A stretch of 34,406 nucleotides of DNA from Methanosarcinales archaeon (GTDB taxonomy: Archaea > Halobacteriota > Syntropharchaeia > Alkanophagales > Methanospirareceae). The notes beneath the pieces are model-generated. The model searched no databases, was not told the origin of the DNA, and saw nothing but the letters and a program-made list of their open reading frames with translations. The stretch covers positions 1 to 34,406 of the forward strand of contig JAODGF010000005.1 of NCBI GenBank assembly GCA_025464645.1, in the 5' to 3' direction. Below, piece by piece: positions 22,396 to 30,803 of the stretch (positions are counted from its first letter, which is position 1; each line of letters opens with the position of its first letter). Both the position numbers and the translations under genes were made by a program.

Positions 22396-24425
22396 AAAAA
22401 ACGGTAACGGTAGTCGCAATTGCATTCGCATTAGCATGCTTGTTTTTGCTTTTAAGCTTAAGCATGCTTGCACCTGCTTTAGCGCAGGATGATGTGCCAG
22501 ACCTTGGAATTACTGCGATTAAACCTTATCATTACGAGTGGTATGAGGATTATGACATACCTAAGGGTGAGCCGTGGTTCAACCTTAAGAACTATGTGGA
22601 AGTTACCGTAGTGAACTTCGGGAATAAGACTGCCAAGAGTTTCGTGGTGAGACTGTACGCGGATGGAGAACTAATAGGGAGCAAAACGGTTGATGAATTG
22701 CCAGCATATTCAGAAGATTATCCAGAAGCCAATACCACAGACGTGGAATTCGAGTGGGTGCCTGAAGGAGAAGACCCCTTGAGCTGGATTGATAGCGCAG
22801 AAGGAGCTAAACTCGTTTATACCGATACTAATAGGATTTACACGCTAAAAGCGGTTGTTGACGAGAATATGAATGAACTCACAAAAGACCATGAAGTAGC
22901 TTGGAACGGCTATATGGCGGATGCAGCCTTAGAGAACCTTGTACACGACACGGTAAACGGAGGGATATTATACACGACTGGAGATGGTGAATACAGGAGT
23001 TATGAGAGTGGAGATGATGGTACTAGATATAACACATACTATGACATCAATTATGATTTAGAGATTGCAGAGGGCGCAAAGCTGGCAAGATTGTATATCT
23101 ACTACACATGGTCGAAGTCAAAGGGTGTTAAAGAACCAAAAGCGCCGAAGATAGGTGTTACCCTGAAGACGCCATCAGGTATCACTCATGATCTGAGCAT
23201 GGAAAAGAGCTATAACGATATAAAAGGTAATTTACCCCCGCCTTACCACACGTATAGGTATTATGCCTGGGGGACTTATACATACGATATTACGGATTAT
23301 ATGGAAGAAAGCGGAACTTATGTGGTGAGCGTGACGAACCTGAATGATGGAAGTGACGATGACTTCGCAACTGAGTATTCGTTTGCACCTCCTGCTATTC
23401 TCCTGGTATATGAGGATACAGCAGCGCCGAAAAGAGAATATTGGATAAATGAAGGTGCAGACGTCCTAATGGGAGGGGGGGATGAAAGACCAGAGGGAGG
23501 TTTTCTTGACTTAGAAGATTGCCTTAATCATGCTGAGTTCCCAGGAGAGCATTTAGATTTGGAAGTAGAGGAAGCAGTACTTGGCGTTGTCGCTCCATGG
23601 GCAGATGATTCGGAAGACGATGTCATTTACTTTAATGGCAGAGAACTTGGAAGAGGTTTGTATAAGGGATACCATAATGAATATAGAAGCAGCGAGGATA
23701 TAAAGGGCATTTTAATGAATATTGGTACGGATAAGGCACAAATAGGGATGGCTGCGATTGATGTTAAAAGGTACCTCGAAGATTCTGACAATGAAGTAAT
23801 CCAGGGCGATGACGGGGACAACATGATGCCTGCGAATGCGTTCTTAGTGATAACATATAAAGAAGAAGAGGAAGGGGAAGGCGAAGGAGAAGGAGAAGGA
23901 GAAGTTACGCTAGCTTCTCCAAACATAACTGCCTGGAACCCCTTTGATGCGGTTGTAAACAGCACAAAGGGCGAATCAAGAACGTTCAACATCACCGTAA
24001 ACCAGACAGTAGGTATTAGCTGGCAAATAAATGGTACAGAAGTGCAAACAAATGAAAGCGTGACAGAAGCTGCCTACACGAGCACAAGCGCAGTTCTTGG
24101 AACCTGGAACGTCTCTGTAATGGCAACTAACACATCAACCGGATTATTCGATATGCACACATGGACGTGGCACGTAACACCTGCACTTACTGTAACGCCT
24201 ACACCTGCGAAAGCCATAACTACAACACCTTCACCTACTCCATCTCCAATTTTAATATCAACACCTGCCGTACCAGGTGCTACACCAACTCCCACACCAG
24301 TTCCAACACCTTCTGCCGAGGAAAAGCCAGGAGCAGAAGAAAAAACACCGGGATTTGAACTTGTAATCTCGTTATTTATATTAATTGCAGCAGCGTATCT
24401 AATAAGAAAGCATGAACGGAAATAA
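22392..24425 (+). CDS. Surface-anchored CARDB-DUF3344 protein with PGF-CTERM tail
   Basis: The 677-residue protein has a signal peptide cleaved near residue 31 (LAPALAQ), CARDB (about 36-170), a B-type DUF3344 module (about 175-490, GGILYTTGDGEYR, EYWINEGADVLMGG, NMMPANAFLVI), a Glu-Gly repeat (494-504), an Ig-like module (about 505-590, SRTFNITVNQTVGISWQING) and a Pro/Thr-rich linker. It ends in TPGFELVISLFILIAAAYLI plus basic residues, a PGF-CTERM signal (Pro653-Gly654-Phe655). Archaeosortase A removes such tails and links the protein to a membrane lipid. This is the anchored member of the DUF3344 set. Its start overlaps the previous stop (ATGA). It may dock the unanchored DUF3344 proteins at the cell surface (inference). 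Confidence 0.85.
   Translation: MKKTVTVVAIAFALACLFLLLSLSMLAPALAQDDVPDLGITAIKPYHYEWYEDYDIPKGEPWFNLKNYVEVTVVNFGNKTAKSFVVRLYADGELIGSKTVDELPAYSEDYPEANTTDVEFEWVPEGEDPLSWIDSAEGAKLVYTDTNRIYTLKAVVDENMNELTKDHEVAWNGYMADAALENLVHDTVNGGILYTTGDGEYRSYESGDDGTRYNTYYDINYDLEIAEGAKLARLYIYYTWSKSKGVKEPKAPKIGVTLKTPSGITHDLSMEKSYNDIKGNLPPPYHTYRYYAWGTYTYDITDYMEESGTYVVSVTNLNDGSDDDFATEYSFAPPAILLVYEDTAAPKREYWINEGADVLMGGGDERPEGGFLDLEDCLNHAEFPGEHLDLEVEEAVLGVVAPWADDSEDDVIYFNGRELGRGLYKGYHNEYRSSEDIKGILMNIGTDKAQIGMAAIDVKRYLEDSDNEVIQGDDGDNMMPANAFLVITYKEEEEGEGEGEGEGEVTLASPNITAWNPFDAVVNSTKGESRTFNITVNQTVGISWQINGTEVQTNESVTEAAYTSTSAVLGTWNVSVMATNTSTGLFDMHTWTWHVTPALTVTPTPAKAITTTPSPTPSPILISTPAVPGATPTPTPVPTPSAEEKPGAEEKTPGFELVISLFILIAAAYLIRKHERK
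22509..22541 (+). repeat. 33-base exact repeat, copy 2 (CARDB start)
   Basis: Identical to 21040-21072 in the preceding gene. The flanking protein sequence stays similar for over 450 residues, but the DNA diverges, so this is a retained or converted patch within an older duplication. Confidence 0.9.
23871..23904 (+). repeat. In-frame hexamer repeat encoding Glu-Gly
   Basis: Five units of GAAGGN (third to fifth identical, GAAGGA) plus a partial sixth encode alternating Glu-Gly at residues 494-504, exactly between the DUF3344 and Ig-like modules. Unit loss or gain changes linker length without shifting the frame. Confidence 0.85.
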
Positions 24426-24978
24426 AGAGAAAATACTGGCGATATTATTAACTGTCGCCGTGATACTTGTAATTTCGTCAAGCTCTGTTGTACTTACATC
24501 TATTACCACTGCTAAAGCTTCTGATACCACTGTAACGCGCATCCTATCCACGGCAAATCCCCGTCCTGGTTCAACATTCGATGTCACGTTGGACATAGAG
24601 GGGCTGCAAATCGGTGGCATCGTAGAGATGATCCCCGACGGTTTTGCATTCCTCCGCACTACACATCCTTCAAATCAAACTTATGTATCAGGGCAGAAGG
24701 TTGTCTTCGTTGTGGTCAATGAAACTTCGATAAAATATGAAGTGCGAGCACCCTCGGAAGGGAGTGGTACTTTCAGTGGAACGTGGTATGATGCCCTTAA
24801 CGAAAAGGAGGGGGATAGTGGTAGTACGAGCGTCTCTGTGAGTATGGCGGGAACACCCTCACCATCTCCCGCAGTACCAGGATTTGAAGTGGTATTTACG
24901 CTTACTGGATTGTTTGTAGTGGCGGTTCTGTTTTTATTTATTAGTAGAAGAGAAAGAGGAGGTGAAAGAGGTGAATAA
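24412..24978 (+). CDS. Small PGF-CTERM surface protein
   Basis: The 188-residue protein has an N-terminal signal segment (KILAILLTVAVILVISSSSV), a beta-rich ectodomain of about 110 residues (TRILSTANPRPGSTFDVTLD, VSGQKVVFVVVNETSIKYEV, GTFSGTWYDALNE), a short TPSPSPA linker and a PGF-CTERM tail, VPGFEVVFTLTGLFVVAVLF plus RRERG (Pro156-Gly157-Phe158). It should be processed by archaeosortase A and lipid anchored. The ectodomain pattern resembles the small domains found next to binding proteins and in other PGF-CTERM proteins, but I cannot name it. It overlaps the preceding gene by 14 bases and the next by 8. Confidence 0.8.
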   Translation: MNGNKEKILAILLTVAVILVISSSSVVLTSITTAKASDTTVTRILSTANPRPGSTFDVTLDIEGLQIGGIVEMIPDGFAFLRTTHPSNQTYVSGQKVVFVVVNETSIKYEVRAPSEGSGTFSGTWYDALNEKEGDSGSTSVSVSMAGTPSPSPAVPGFEVVFTLTGLFVVAVLFLFISRRERGGERGE

Positions 24979-26053
24979 GTTAAAAGCGGTCTTTTTTTGC
25001 CTGGTATTTATGTGTGTCTTGTGTTCCTCTACGAACATCGTTTTTGCTGATGATATAGACAGCTTATTAAACAAGTGTGCAATCGCGCCCAATCCTAAAC
25101 CCTCTGTGATGGTGTATGATTACGAACTCAATCCAGAGACGTTGATGCCCGGTGACGTGGGTGTACTTACGATAACGCTTAAGAATATGCAGGATAAGCC
25201 AATAGAGAAGGATGTGGATATAAAGAGTGAGATAAAAGGTACCGGGGGTTACGTTACCGACATTGACACCGAGACAAGATTCACCATGGACGCCTACCTA
25301 AAAGAAGCATATATCGTTGAGCATGAATTTAAAGTATACAACAGGTATGCCTCGGTCGGCGTAATAGGACCAAATGAAAAAGTTGAGCTGGGATTTAAAA
25401 TAAAAGCACCGTCAGAAGAAGGCATATACATGCTGAAGTTCATTGCGGACATTGAAGATATGGAAGGCAAAAGGAGTAAAGGGATTCGTTATTTTATTCC
25501 GATTACGGTCACAGGTACAGTGAATATATTACCTCTGAGAGTTTCTGAGAGCGAGGTCTCCTTAGAAGTTATAAATGAGGGACTATCGGATGTTGATAGC
25601 GTGTATATTGCTGTTTCACCCGCAAGCGAAGTGGAATGGCAGCAGGAAAGAGTGTACGTTGGAAAGATAAAGTCTGGCGAGTCTGCTATTGTGGTGTTCA
25701 AGTTTAAAGTCAATGAAGTTAAGAATAAGGAAGGAGGGAACAGTGCTATTTTCAAAGCTACTTATAGGAACGGGATAAACAAGCACGAATCAAATCCGGT
25801 ATCTGTGAGCCTGCCGTGCTGCTCGGCGGAGGAGGAAAAAGCTAAGGGGAAAGGAGAATCGTTATTAGGAGAGGAATCTAAAGCTTCTTTTAGCGCTCTC
25901 ACAGTAACGCCAACACCAACTCTTTCATCATCTTCTTCGAGTTCTACATTCGCATTAAAATTAACAGACTTTGGAGTAGTATCTGCACTTGCCGGACTGC
26001 TGTTTGGAGTAGCGGTAGCATTTGCGAAAAAAAGAGGTGAGGAAGGGAGATGA
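24971..26053 (+). CDS. COG1361-type S-layer-like membrane-anchored protein
   Basis: The 360-residue protein has a signal peptide (KLKAVFFCLVFMCVLCSSTN). COG1361-type beta-sandwich modules follow, starting PKPSVMVYDYELNPETLMPGD, then LTITLKNMQDKP, GPNEKVELGFKIKAPSEEG and LEVINEGLSDVDSVYIAV. A Ser/Thr-rich linker (TPTPTLSSSSSSS) leads to a C-terminal helix FGVVSALAGLLFGVAVAFA plus KKRGEEGR. The tail is a plain membrane helix rather than PGF-CTERM. COG1361 proteins are typical archaeal envelope proteins and often neighbour MacB-like ABC pairs, as in this cluster. I chose the GTG at 24971, since GGAGGTG ends 6 bases before it; the GTG at 24962 overlaps that site. Confidence 0.8.
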   Translation: MNKLKAVFFCLVFMCVLCSSTNIVFADDIDSLLNKCAIAPNPKPSVMVYDYELNPETLMPGDVGVLTITLKNMQDKPIEKDVDIKSEIKGTGGYVTDIDTETRFTMDAYLKEAYIVEHEFKVYNRYASVGVIGPNEKVELGFKIKAPSEEGIYMLKFIADIEDMEGKRSKGIRYFIPITVTGTVNILPLRVSESEVSLEVINEGLSDVDSVYIAVSPASEVEWQQERVYVGKIKSGESAIVVFKFKVNEVKNKEGGNSAIFKATYRNGINKHESNPVSVSLPCCSAEEEKAKGKGESLLGEESKASFSALTVTPTPTLSSSSSSSTFALKLTDFGVVSALAGLLFGVAVAFAKKRGEEGR

Positions 26054-27297
26054 AATTAAGTAAAAGAGAAGGATTATTCTATTGCCTGCTGCTGATATTG
26101 ATTCTAACACCGGTGGTAATAATTGCGACTGCCACCACTACTGCTGCTGCGGTGAATATGCAGAATACCGATGGTATGAACGTTGTATCAAGGACTGAGG
26201 TAATAGAAGCGGTCATGGCGTATATGAAAGCCACATATTTGGGGGAAGAGGTAGATTATCCAGAAAAGGGAGAACTGCGTAAAGTTGCCTGTAGTCATTT
26301 TTATCAGGGGAGGTATCCAAGGATAATTAGGACTGCGACTGGAGAGAATGTCACGATATACAAGCCGTTGAAGAGAATAATCGTGCTGAATACGGATATT
26401 GCGGAAGCGATTCGCGTTTTGGGTGCCGATGATAGAATAGTTGGTATCAGTGATACAATAGCAAAACGAACAGATTTCTTCCCCACGATAAGTAAAAAAC
26501 CAGTAGTCGGCGGATGGAGGGAGATAGAACCCGAAGCAGTGCTGCAATTAGAACCCGATGCGGTATTTGCCTACGGGACATGGCCGGGTCCTGAATATAT
26601 AGAGGACAAACTCCCTCCTTCCATAACGGTCATTCGATTGGACTTCTTCAAGCCAGAAGAACTCAGAGAGGGGATGAAAACGTTCGGCTATTTACTTGAA
26701 GAAGAAGCTAATGCAAGTAAATATCTCGAATGGCATGATAAATATGTTGGAGAAATAGAAGATACAGTGTCAGAGATTCCAGAAGATGAGAAACCAAAGG
26801 TTTTCCTTGATAAGAGCGGGGTGGACTCAATAAGTGAACGCAAGACGTATTCAGAAGGAACAGGAATGCACCAGCTTTGTAAACTTGCAGGCGGGAGCAA
26901 TATGGCTATAATGGCAGAGCTTGTGGGAACATATCCAGCAGTAGAAACAGAGAAGATTTTGGAGGAAGACCCGGATGTTATCGTTGGACTTTCTCGCAAG
27001 GGTGGGTACAAGACGGACGATGAAACAGAGATAGAAGAAGAATATAAAAGGGTAATAGGACTACCAGGATTTGGTAATGTGACCGCAGTGGAATGCGGGC
27101 GTGTCTATTTAATGGATGGAAGCATTGCTTTTGGCTCTGTATATCCAGTTGGTCTCGCATACATGGCGAAGTGGTTTTATCCAGAAAAGTTCGAGGATTT
27201 AGACCCCCAAGCAATACACCAGGAATACGTGGATAAATTCTGTGGCATAGACTTTGATGTGACAAAGCAGGGAGTGTTTGTGTATCCGGCAATATAG
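26050..27297 (+). CDS. FecB/BtuF-type ABC solute-binding protein (orphan)
   Basis: The 415-residue protein has a signal segment (GLFYCLLLILILTPVVIIAT), an N-terminal stretch of about 75 residues and a class III (FecB/BtuF/TroA-like) periplasmic binding fold from about residue 108. Landmarks are KRIIVLNTDIAEAIRVLGA, VGGWREIEPEAVLQLEPD, the long linking helix region near residues 215-250, SEGTGMHQLCKLAGGSN, and EDPDVIVGL with GRVYLMDG and YMAKWFYPEKFEDLDP. Such proteins bind iron chelates, heme, cobalamin or metals. No cognate FecCD/BtuCD permease or ATPase is within the window. It overlaps the preceding gene by ATGA, so it is cotranscribed with the surface proteins. Its stop is 6 bases from the convergent aglB stop. 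The ligand cannot be predicted. Confidence 0.85.
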   Translation: MKLSKREGLFYCLLLILILTPVVIIATATTTAAAVNMQNTDGMNVVSRTEVIEAVMAYMKATYLGEEVDYPEKGELRKVACSHFYQGRYPRIIRTATGENVTIYKPLKRIIVLNTDIAEAIRVLGADDRIVGISDTIAKRTDFFPTISKKPVVGGWREIEPEAVLQLEPDAVFAYGTWPGPEYIEDKLPPSITVIRLDFFKPEELREGMKTFGYLLEEEANASKYLEWHDKYVGEIEDTVSEIPEDEKPKVFLDKSGVDSISERKTYSEGTGMHQLCKLAGGSNMAIMAELVGTYPAVETEKILEEDPDVIVGLSRKGGYKTDDETEIEEEYKRVIGLPGFGNVTAVECGRVYLMDGSIAFGSVYPVGLAYMAKWFYPEKFEDLDPQAIHQEYVDKFCGIDFDVTKQGVFVYPAI

Positions 27298-27303
27298 AGG
27301 ATT

Positions 27304-30300
27304 TTAAGATAACAAATCTACCCTTATTGTTTTTCCTTCCATCACTGCTTCTTCTGGCACGCTTATCTCTCTCTCTAAATCCCACACTACCGTTCCGTCC
27401 TCCAGGCGACGACCAGTACGTATTTTATAAGATGATGCAAAAACATCGTATCCTTCAACCGTTTTTTCTGTTGAATACGGCACGACGAACTCGTATGTGC
27501 CGTTTGACCTCACTTGCTGTGAATACACAAATTCTCTCCCCTGGTTTGTGGTGACGTTTGTTGCTATTTCAACAATCGAGCCATTAGGCGCAGTTCCCTC
27601 TATTCTCGCCCCTTTTACGTATTCGAATGTCTTCACAAAACTCACGGGCTGTATATATTCCGGTGCCCATGCTTTTATGTTTGGTTGCCCGGTTTTGACG
27701 CCATAAAGGTAAACGTTTAGCTTTCCTTCTTTCTTATTGATGTTAAATATGTTTTCATTTGTCGTGTCTCGGATTGTCCAACGGGTCCCGTCAATTGTTA
27801 TAACCGTGCTATCCTCAGAAAGCGGAAAGCCCGTGGAATTAAGCGCGCTGCTCAATATTTCGGGTATGCTCTCATTATCCAGAACTTCCTCTATCCCTAC
27901 CCCTGCGGGCATACTGAACAAATACCCGTGAAGAATCTGCGCTTGCGATTCCGTGTTGATATAATCACCGGAAAAAGGTCGCCAATACATCTTCCCCTCT
28001 TTTTCGTCTATAATAACCAAAGGAAGAACAAAAGTGGGAGACTCATGCACTAACCGGTAGTGAGCTAAGGCGGGTATGTTTTCACCATCTACCTCTACTC
28101 TTGTACCATCAAATAGATGCAACCGCGCTTCCATCGTATTATAATAGCGTGAAAGGGAGTTAAAGTATTGTGAGTTCCCAGCCCAAACCGTTATCGCACT
28201 GAACTTTGGCGTACGACCTAACCAAGAGCATATCCCCCATACATCCGCCATTTCCAAGTCGCTTATCACATATCTCGTGCCGAGTTCGTCTAATATCCAA
28301 TTCGCTTCCCCTTCATCACTCGATACGAAGAACGTGCATGCGCCGGGTCTTATCGAGCCATCCTCATTTGTACCACCTATACCACCCTGAAACGGATTTG
28401 AATTGGGAATGCGATGTGCATAAAGTGTTATCACGTGTCCGTAATCCCACCAGCTCATCACGCCGTAAGCGCTATCCGGATATTTGTAATCTTCATTACG
28501 CGGAGGTTCTTCGTATAGCGCATAGTAATCCACGCCCGGATCGGGAGTATTGTTTCTCATCCACAATAACGATTCGTACCAATCAGGGTGGAACACAGAA
28601 GGACCAGCCTTGGCTTGGTAATATGTGCGCTCAAAATTCTCCGGCATGTTCGCAGGGAAGGGTTTAGCTATATTGAACGGGAACGGATAAAAGATAATGA
28701 AAATCACTACAATTAATACTATGATGCGATTTGGCGTGACATACTGCTTTATCTTTCTAATACCCGTTTCAGGCACTTCCTTTTTCTTACTTTCTACCTT
28801 CTGTCCCCGCTTTCCCTCCTCCTCCTTCTGCTTTTCTTTCTTCCCTTTGATCCTTTTTCCTTCTGCCTTCGGTTTCCCCGTCTCAGCGAAAAAAGCGAAG
28901 CTAAACTGAGTCACCCGAACAGCGAATAAGCCGCAAAGTAGTGCCACGTTTACCGCGTAATAATACACAAACCGATTTTGACCAATTGGTGGAGGGCGAA
29001 TACCAAACATGTCAAACATTACACCCAGTAACATGAGGTCTACAAAACACCAAACGAGAAACAGGGTCTCTTCAGGTCTCCATTTCCGTATTACACCGTA
29101 AATAACAAATGCAAAAGCGACAAGAGAGACGTAAAAACAGGTGGAAAAGTGTCCTAAGGCTGCACCCAGTGTCATTGGATGCATTTCCCCTATTACCTGC
29201 ATGCCTGTACTATACTTTACCCAACCCATTGCATGTATCAGCGAAGCATATTGAGATGGAAACAGCACATTTAAAAAAACTAAAGCCAGTATGCCCATGC
29301 CCAAAACCGCAACAGGATAAGCATGGCGAGCTATTCCTTTTCTTGTCATAACTGTTGATAGGATACTTAACAGCAAGACCACAAGCGCTCCTATGAGCAG
29401 TGAGGCTACATGTGCCGACCTATACATCCCCGGATGCTTCAAGAACGGTATGATCATTAATAGCGGAATCAGAAATACCGGGACACCGACCATGCATAGA
29501 TAATCCGTGGAATTGCCACGTAAATGCTCTATGAGGTACAGAGCGAAAAGAGCGACAAAAATGATGAAAGCGAACAAGACGCAACCAACCCAGGTAAGTG
29601 CATAAAGACCAAAAGAGAAACCCGCGAGGAAAATATAGACTAAGGGATTTCTTAAGGTTTTCCAATCTCCTCTCGCTATGTGGTCAAAAGTTATGCCAGC
29701 GGTTTTTGCTCGTTTCAGTGCCATCACCAGAAACATCATTGCTATCGTGCTGAATAAGACTTCTCCAACATGATGGTCCATTGCACCTAAGATGGAGCGA
29801 AACAAGAAACCGGGTAATATAGCGATTAAAAATGCAGAGAGCAAACCCACTTCCCTGCTATATAATTCTTTACCGATGAAATAAACAGGGAAAACAACCA
29901 GAGCACCGAGGACAGCGGGGTAATATGCCCCTACGGTCTCCATTAGCATGCGCGTGGGTGCGCCCAAGCTGATAAGCCATGTAAAAAATGCAGGTATCAG
30001 GTCAAATAAAGGAGCAAAATGAAGATGGTCGCCATGCGGGAAAAGAGTATAGGGGTCGAAATAAATCCTGTGTGGGAAATGATTGCCAAAAAGCATGTTC
30101 TCTATTAATCTTAGGTGATATACGGGGTCATCAGAACCAAACATCACCATTTCTCCACCAAAAACGCGCGCATAAGGCAGTACAGTTCTTATGATGAGGG
30201 AAATGCCAAAAACAGTGAAAAGGATATTGAACACGGGGAGTCTTTCGATGAGGTCATGCAGGTTCACACCCTTTTGTGTCTTTGCATCACCAAAAGTATC

Positions 30301-30693
30301 GACAAAATGGGCTTTGTTTGATATAATAATTGGCACCGCGATTACGCCCACCGCGATAAAAGACACAAAGCACACCCAGTTTTCCGCCAAAAAGCTTGGC
30401 GGGCTAAAGGCGGTGGTGAGAGGATAGATAATTATAAGGGATTCAAGCAAAATTAGCGCAGCATAAAACGCCCCTTTCTTTCGCAGCCAGATTCCGTATG
30501 CAATCGGGAAAGCAGAAAGGGCAAAGATGTCTAAAATCCCTGAGGAGGCACTTAGCTCTGACACGAATAGCGCGTGAAGAAGAGAAATGAGGGCGACTAA
30601 ACCGCAAAAAACAAGCAGCATAGTGGTTATCTGTATGCCTAAAGCTTCTGTTACCCTTCTGTTCTCTTTCCTCTCTTGCTGTGGTCTTTTCAT
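27304..30693 (-). CDS. aglB: Oligosaccharyltransferase AglB (STT3 family)
   Basis: The 1129-residue membrane enzyme transfers lipid-linked glycans to asparagine in N-x-S/T sites on the outer face of the membrane. It has many transmembrane helices over residues 20-700, an early acidic metal-binding motif GSDDPVYH (about 187-194), and a soluble C-terminal domain with the catalytic WWDYG at 748-752. Length is at the long end for archaeal AglB. A Lys/Glu-rich, low-complexity segment of about 40 residues (near 585-630) sits just before the last membrane helix. It lies tail to tail with the sequon-rich surface operon and is the obvious modifying enzyme for those proteins, though AglB acts genome-wide. 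A TATA-like element lies about 31 bases upstream. Confidence 0.95.
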   Translation of the reverse strand: MKRPQQERKENRRVTEALGIQITTMLLVFCGLVALISLLHALFVSELSASSGILDIFALSAFPIAYGIWLRKKGAFYAALILLESLIIIYPLTTAFSPPSFLAENWVCFVSFIAVGVIAVPIIISNKAHFVDTFGDAKTQKGVNLHDLIERLPVFNILFTVFGISLIIRTVLPYARVFGGEMVMFGSDDPVYHLRLIENMLFGNHFPHRIYFDPYTLFPHGDHLHFAPLFDLIPAFFTWLISLGAPTRMLMETVGAYYPAVLGALVVFPVYFIGKELYSREVGLLSAFLIAILPGFLFRSILGAMDHHVGEVLFSTIAMMFLVMALKRAKTAGITFDHIARGDWKTLRNPLVYIFLAGFSFGLYALTWVGCVLFAFIIFVALFALYLIEHLRGNSTDYLCMVGVPVFLIPLLMIIPFLKHPGMYRSAHVASLLIGALVVLLLSILSTVMTRKGIARHAYPVAVLGMGILALVFLNVLFPSQYASLIHAMGWVKYSTGMQVIGEMHPMTLGAALGHFSTCFYVSLVAFAFVIYGVIRKWRPEETLFLVWCFVDLMLLGVMFDMFGIRPPPIGQNRFVYYYAVNVALLCGLFAVRVTQFSFAFFAETGKPKAEGKRIKGKKEKQKEEEGKRGQKVESKKKEVPETGIRKIKQYVTPNRIIVLIVVIFIIFYPFPFNIAKPFPANMPENFERTYYQAKAGPSVFHPDWYESLLWMRNNTPDPGVDYYALYEEPPRNEDYKYPDSAYGVMSWWDYGHVITLYAHRIPNSNPFQGGIGGTNEDGSIRPGACTFFVSSDEGEANWILDELGTRYVISDLEMADVWGICSWLGRTPKFSAITVWAGNSQYFNSLSRYYNTMEARLHLFDGTRVEVDGENIPALAHYRLVHESPTFVLPLVIIDEKEGKMYWRPFSGDYINTESQAQILHGYLFSMPAGVGIEEVLDNESIPEILSSALNSTGFPLSEDSTVITIDGTRWTIRDTTNENIFNINKKEGKLNVYLYGVKTGQPNIKAWAPEYIQPVSFVKTFEYVKGARIEGTAPNGSIVEIATNVTTNQGREFVYSQQVRSNGTYEFVVPYSTEKTVEGYDVFASSYKIRTGRRLEDGTVVWDLEREISVPEEAVMEGKTIRVDLLS

Positions 30694-30803
30694 TATTCTT
30701 CTTTTATACCGCTTATAACCTTTATATTAACTGAAAATATATTAAATTTAACGAAGTTAATTAATGTGAAAGAGCATTAGACTTTGATAAAATAAAAACA
30801 ACT

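Noticed and set aside
22012..22473. A 153-codon minus-strand open frame across the junction of two surface genes.
   Set aside because: It is antisense to the DUF3344 C terminus and the following signal peptide, both well supported.
28206..28667. A 153-codon plus-strand open frame within the aglB region.
   Set aside because: It is antisense to the catalytic WWDYG region of aglB, which is unambiguous.
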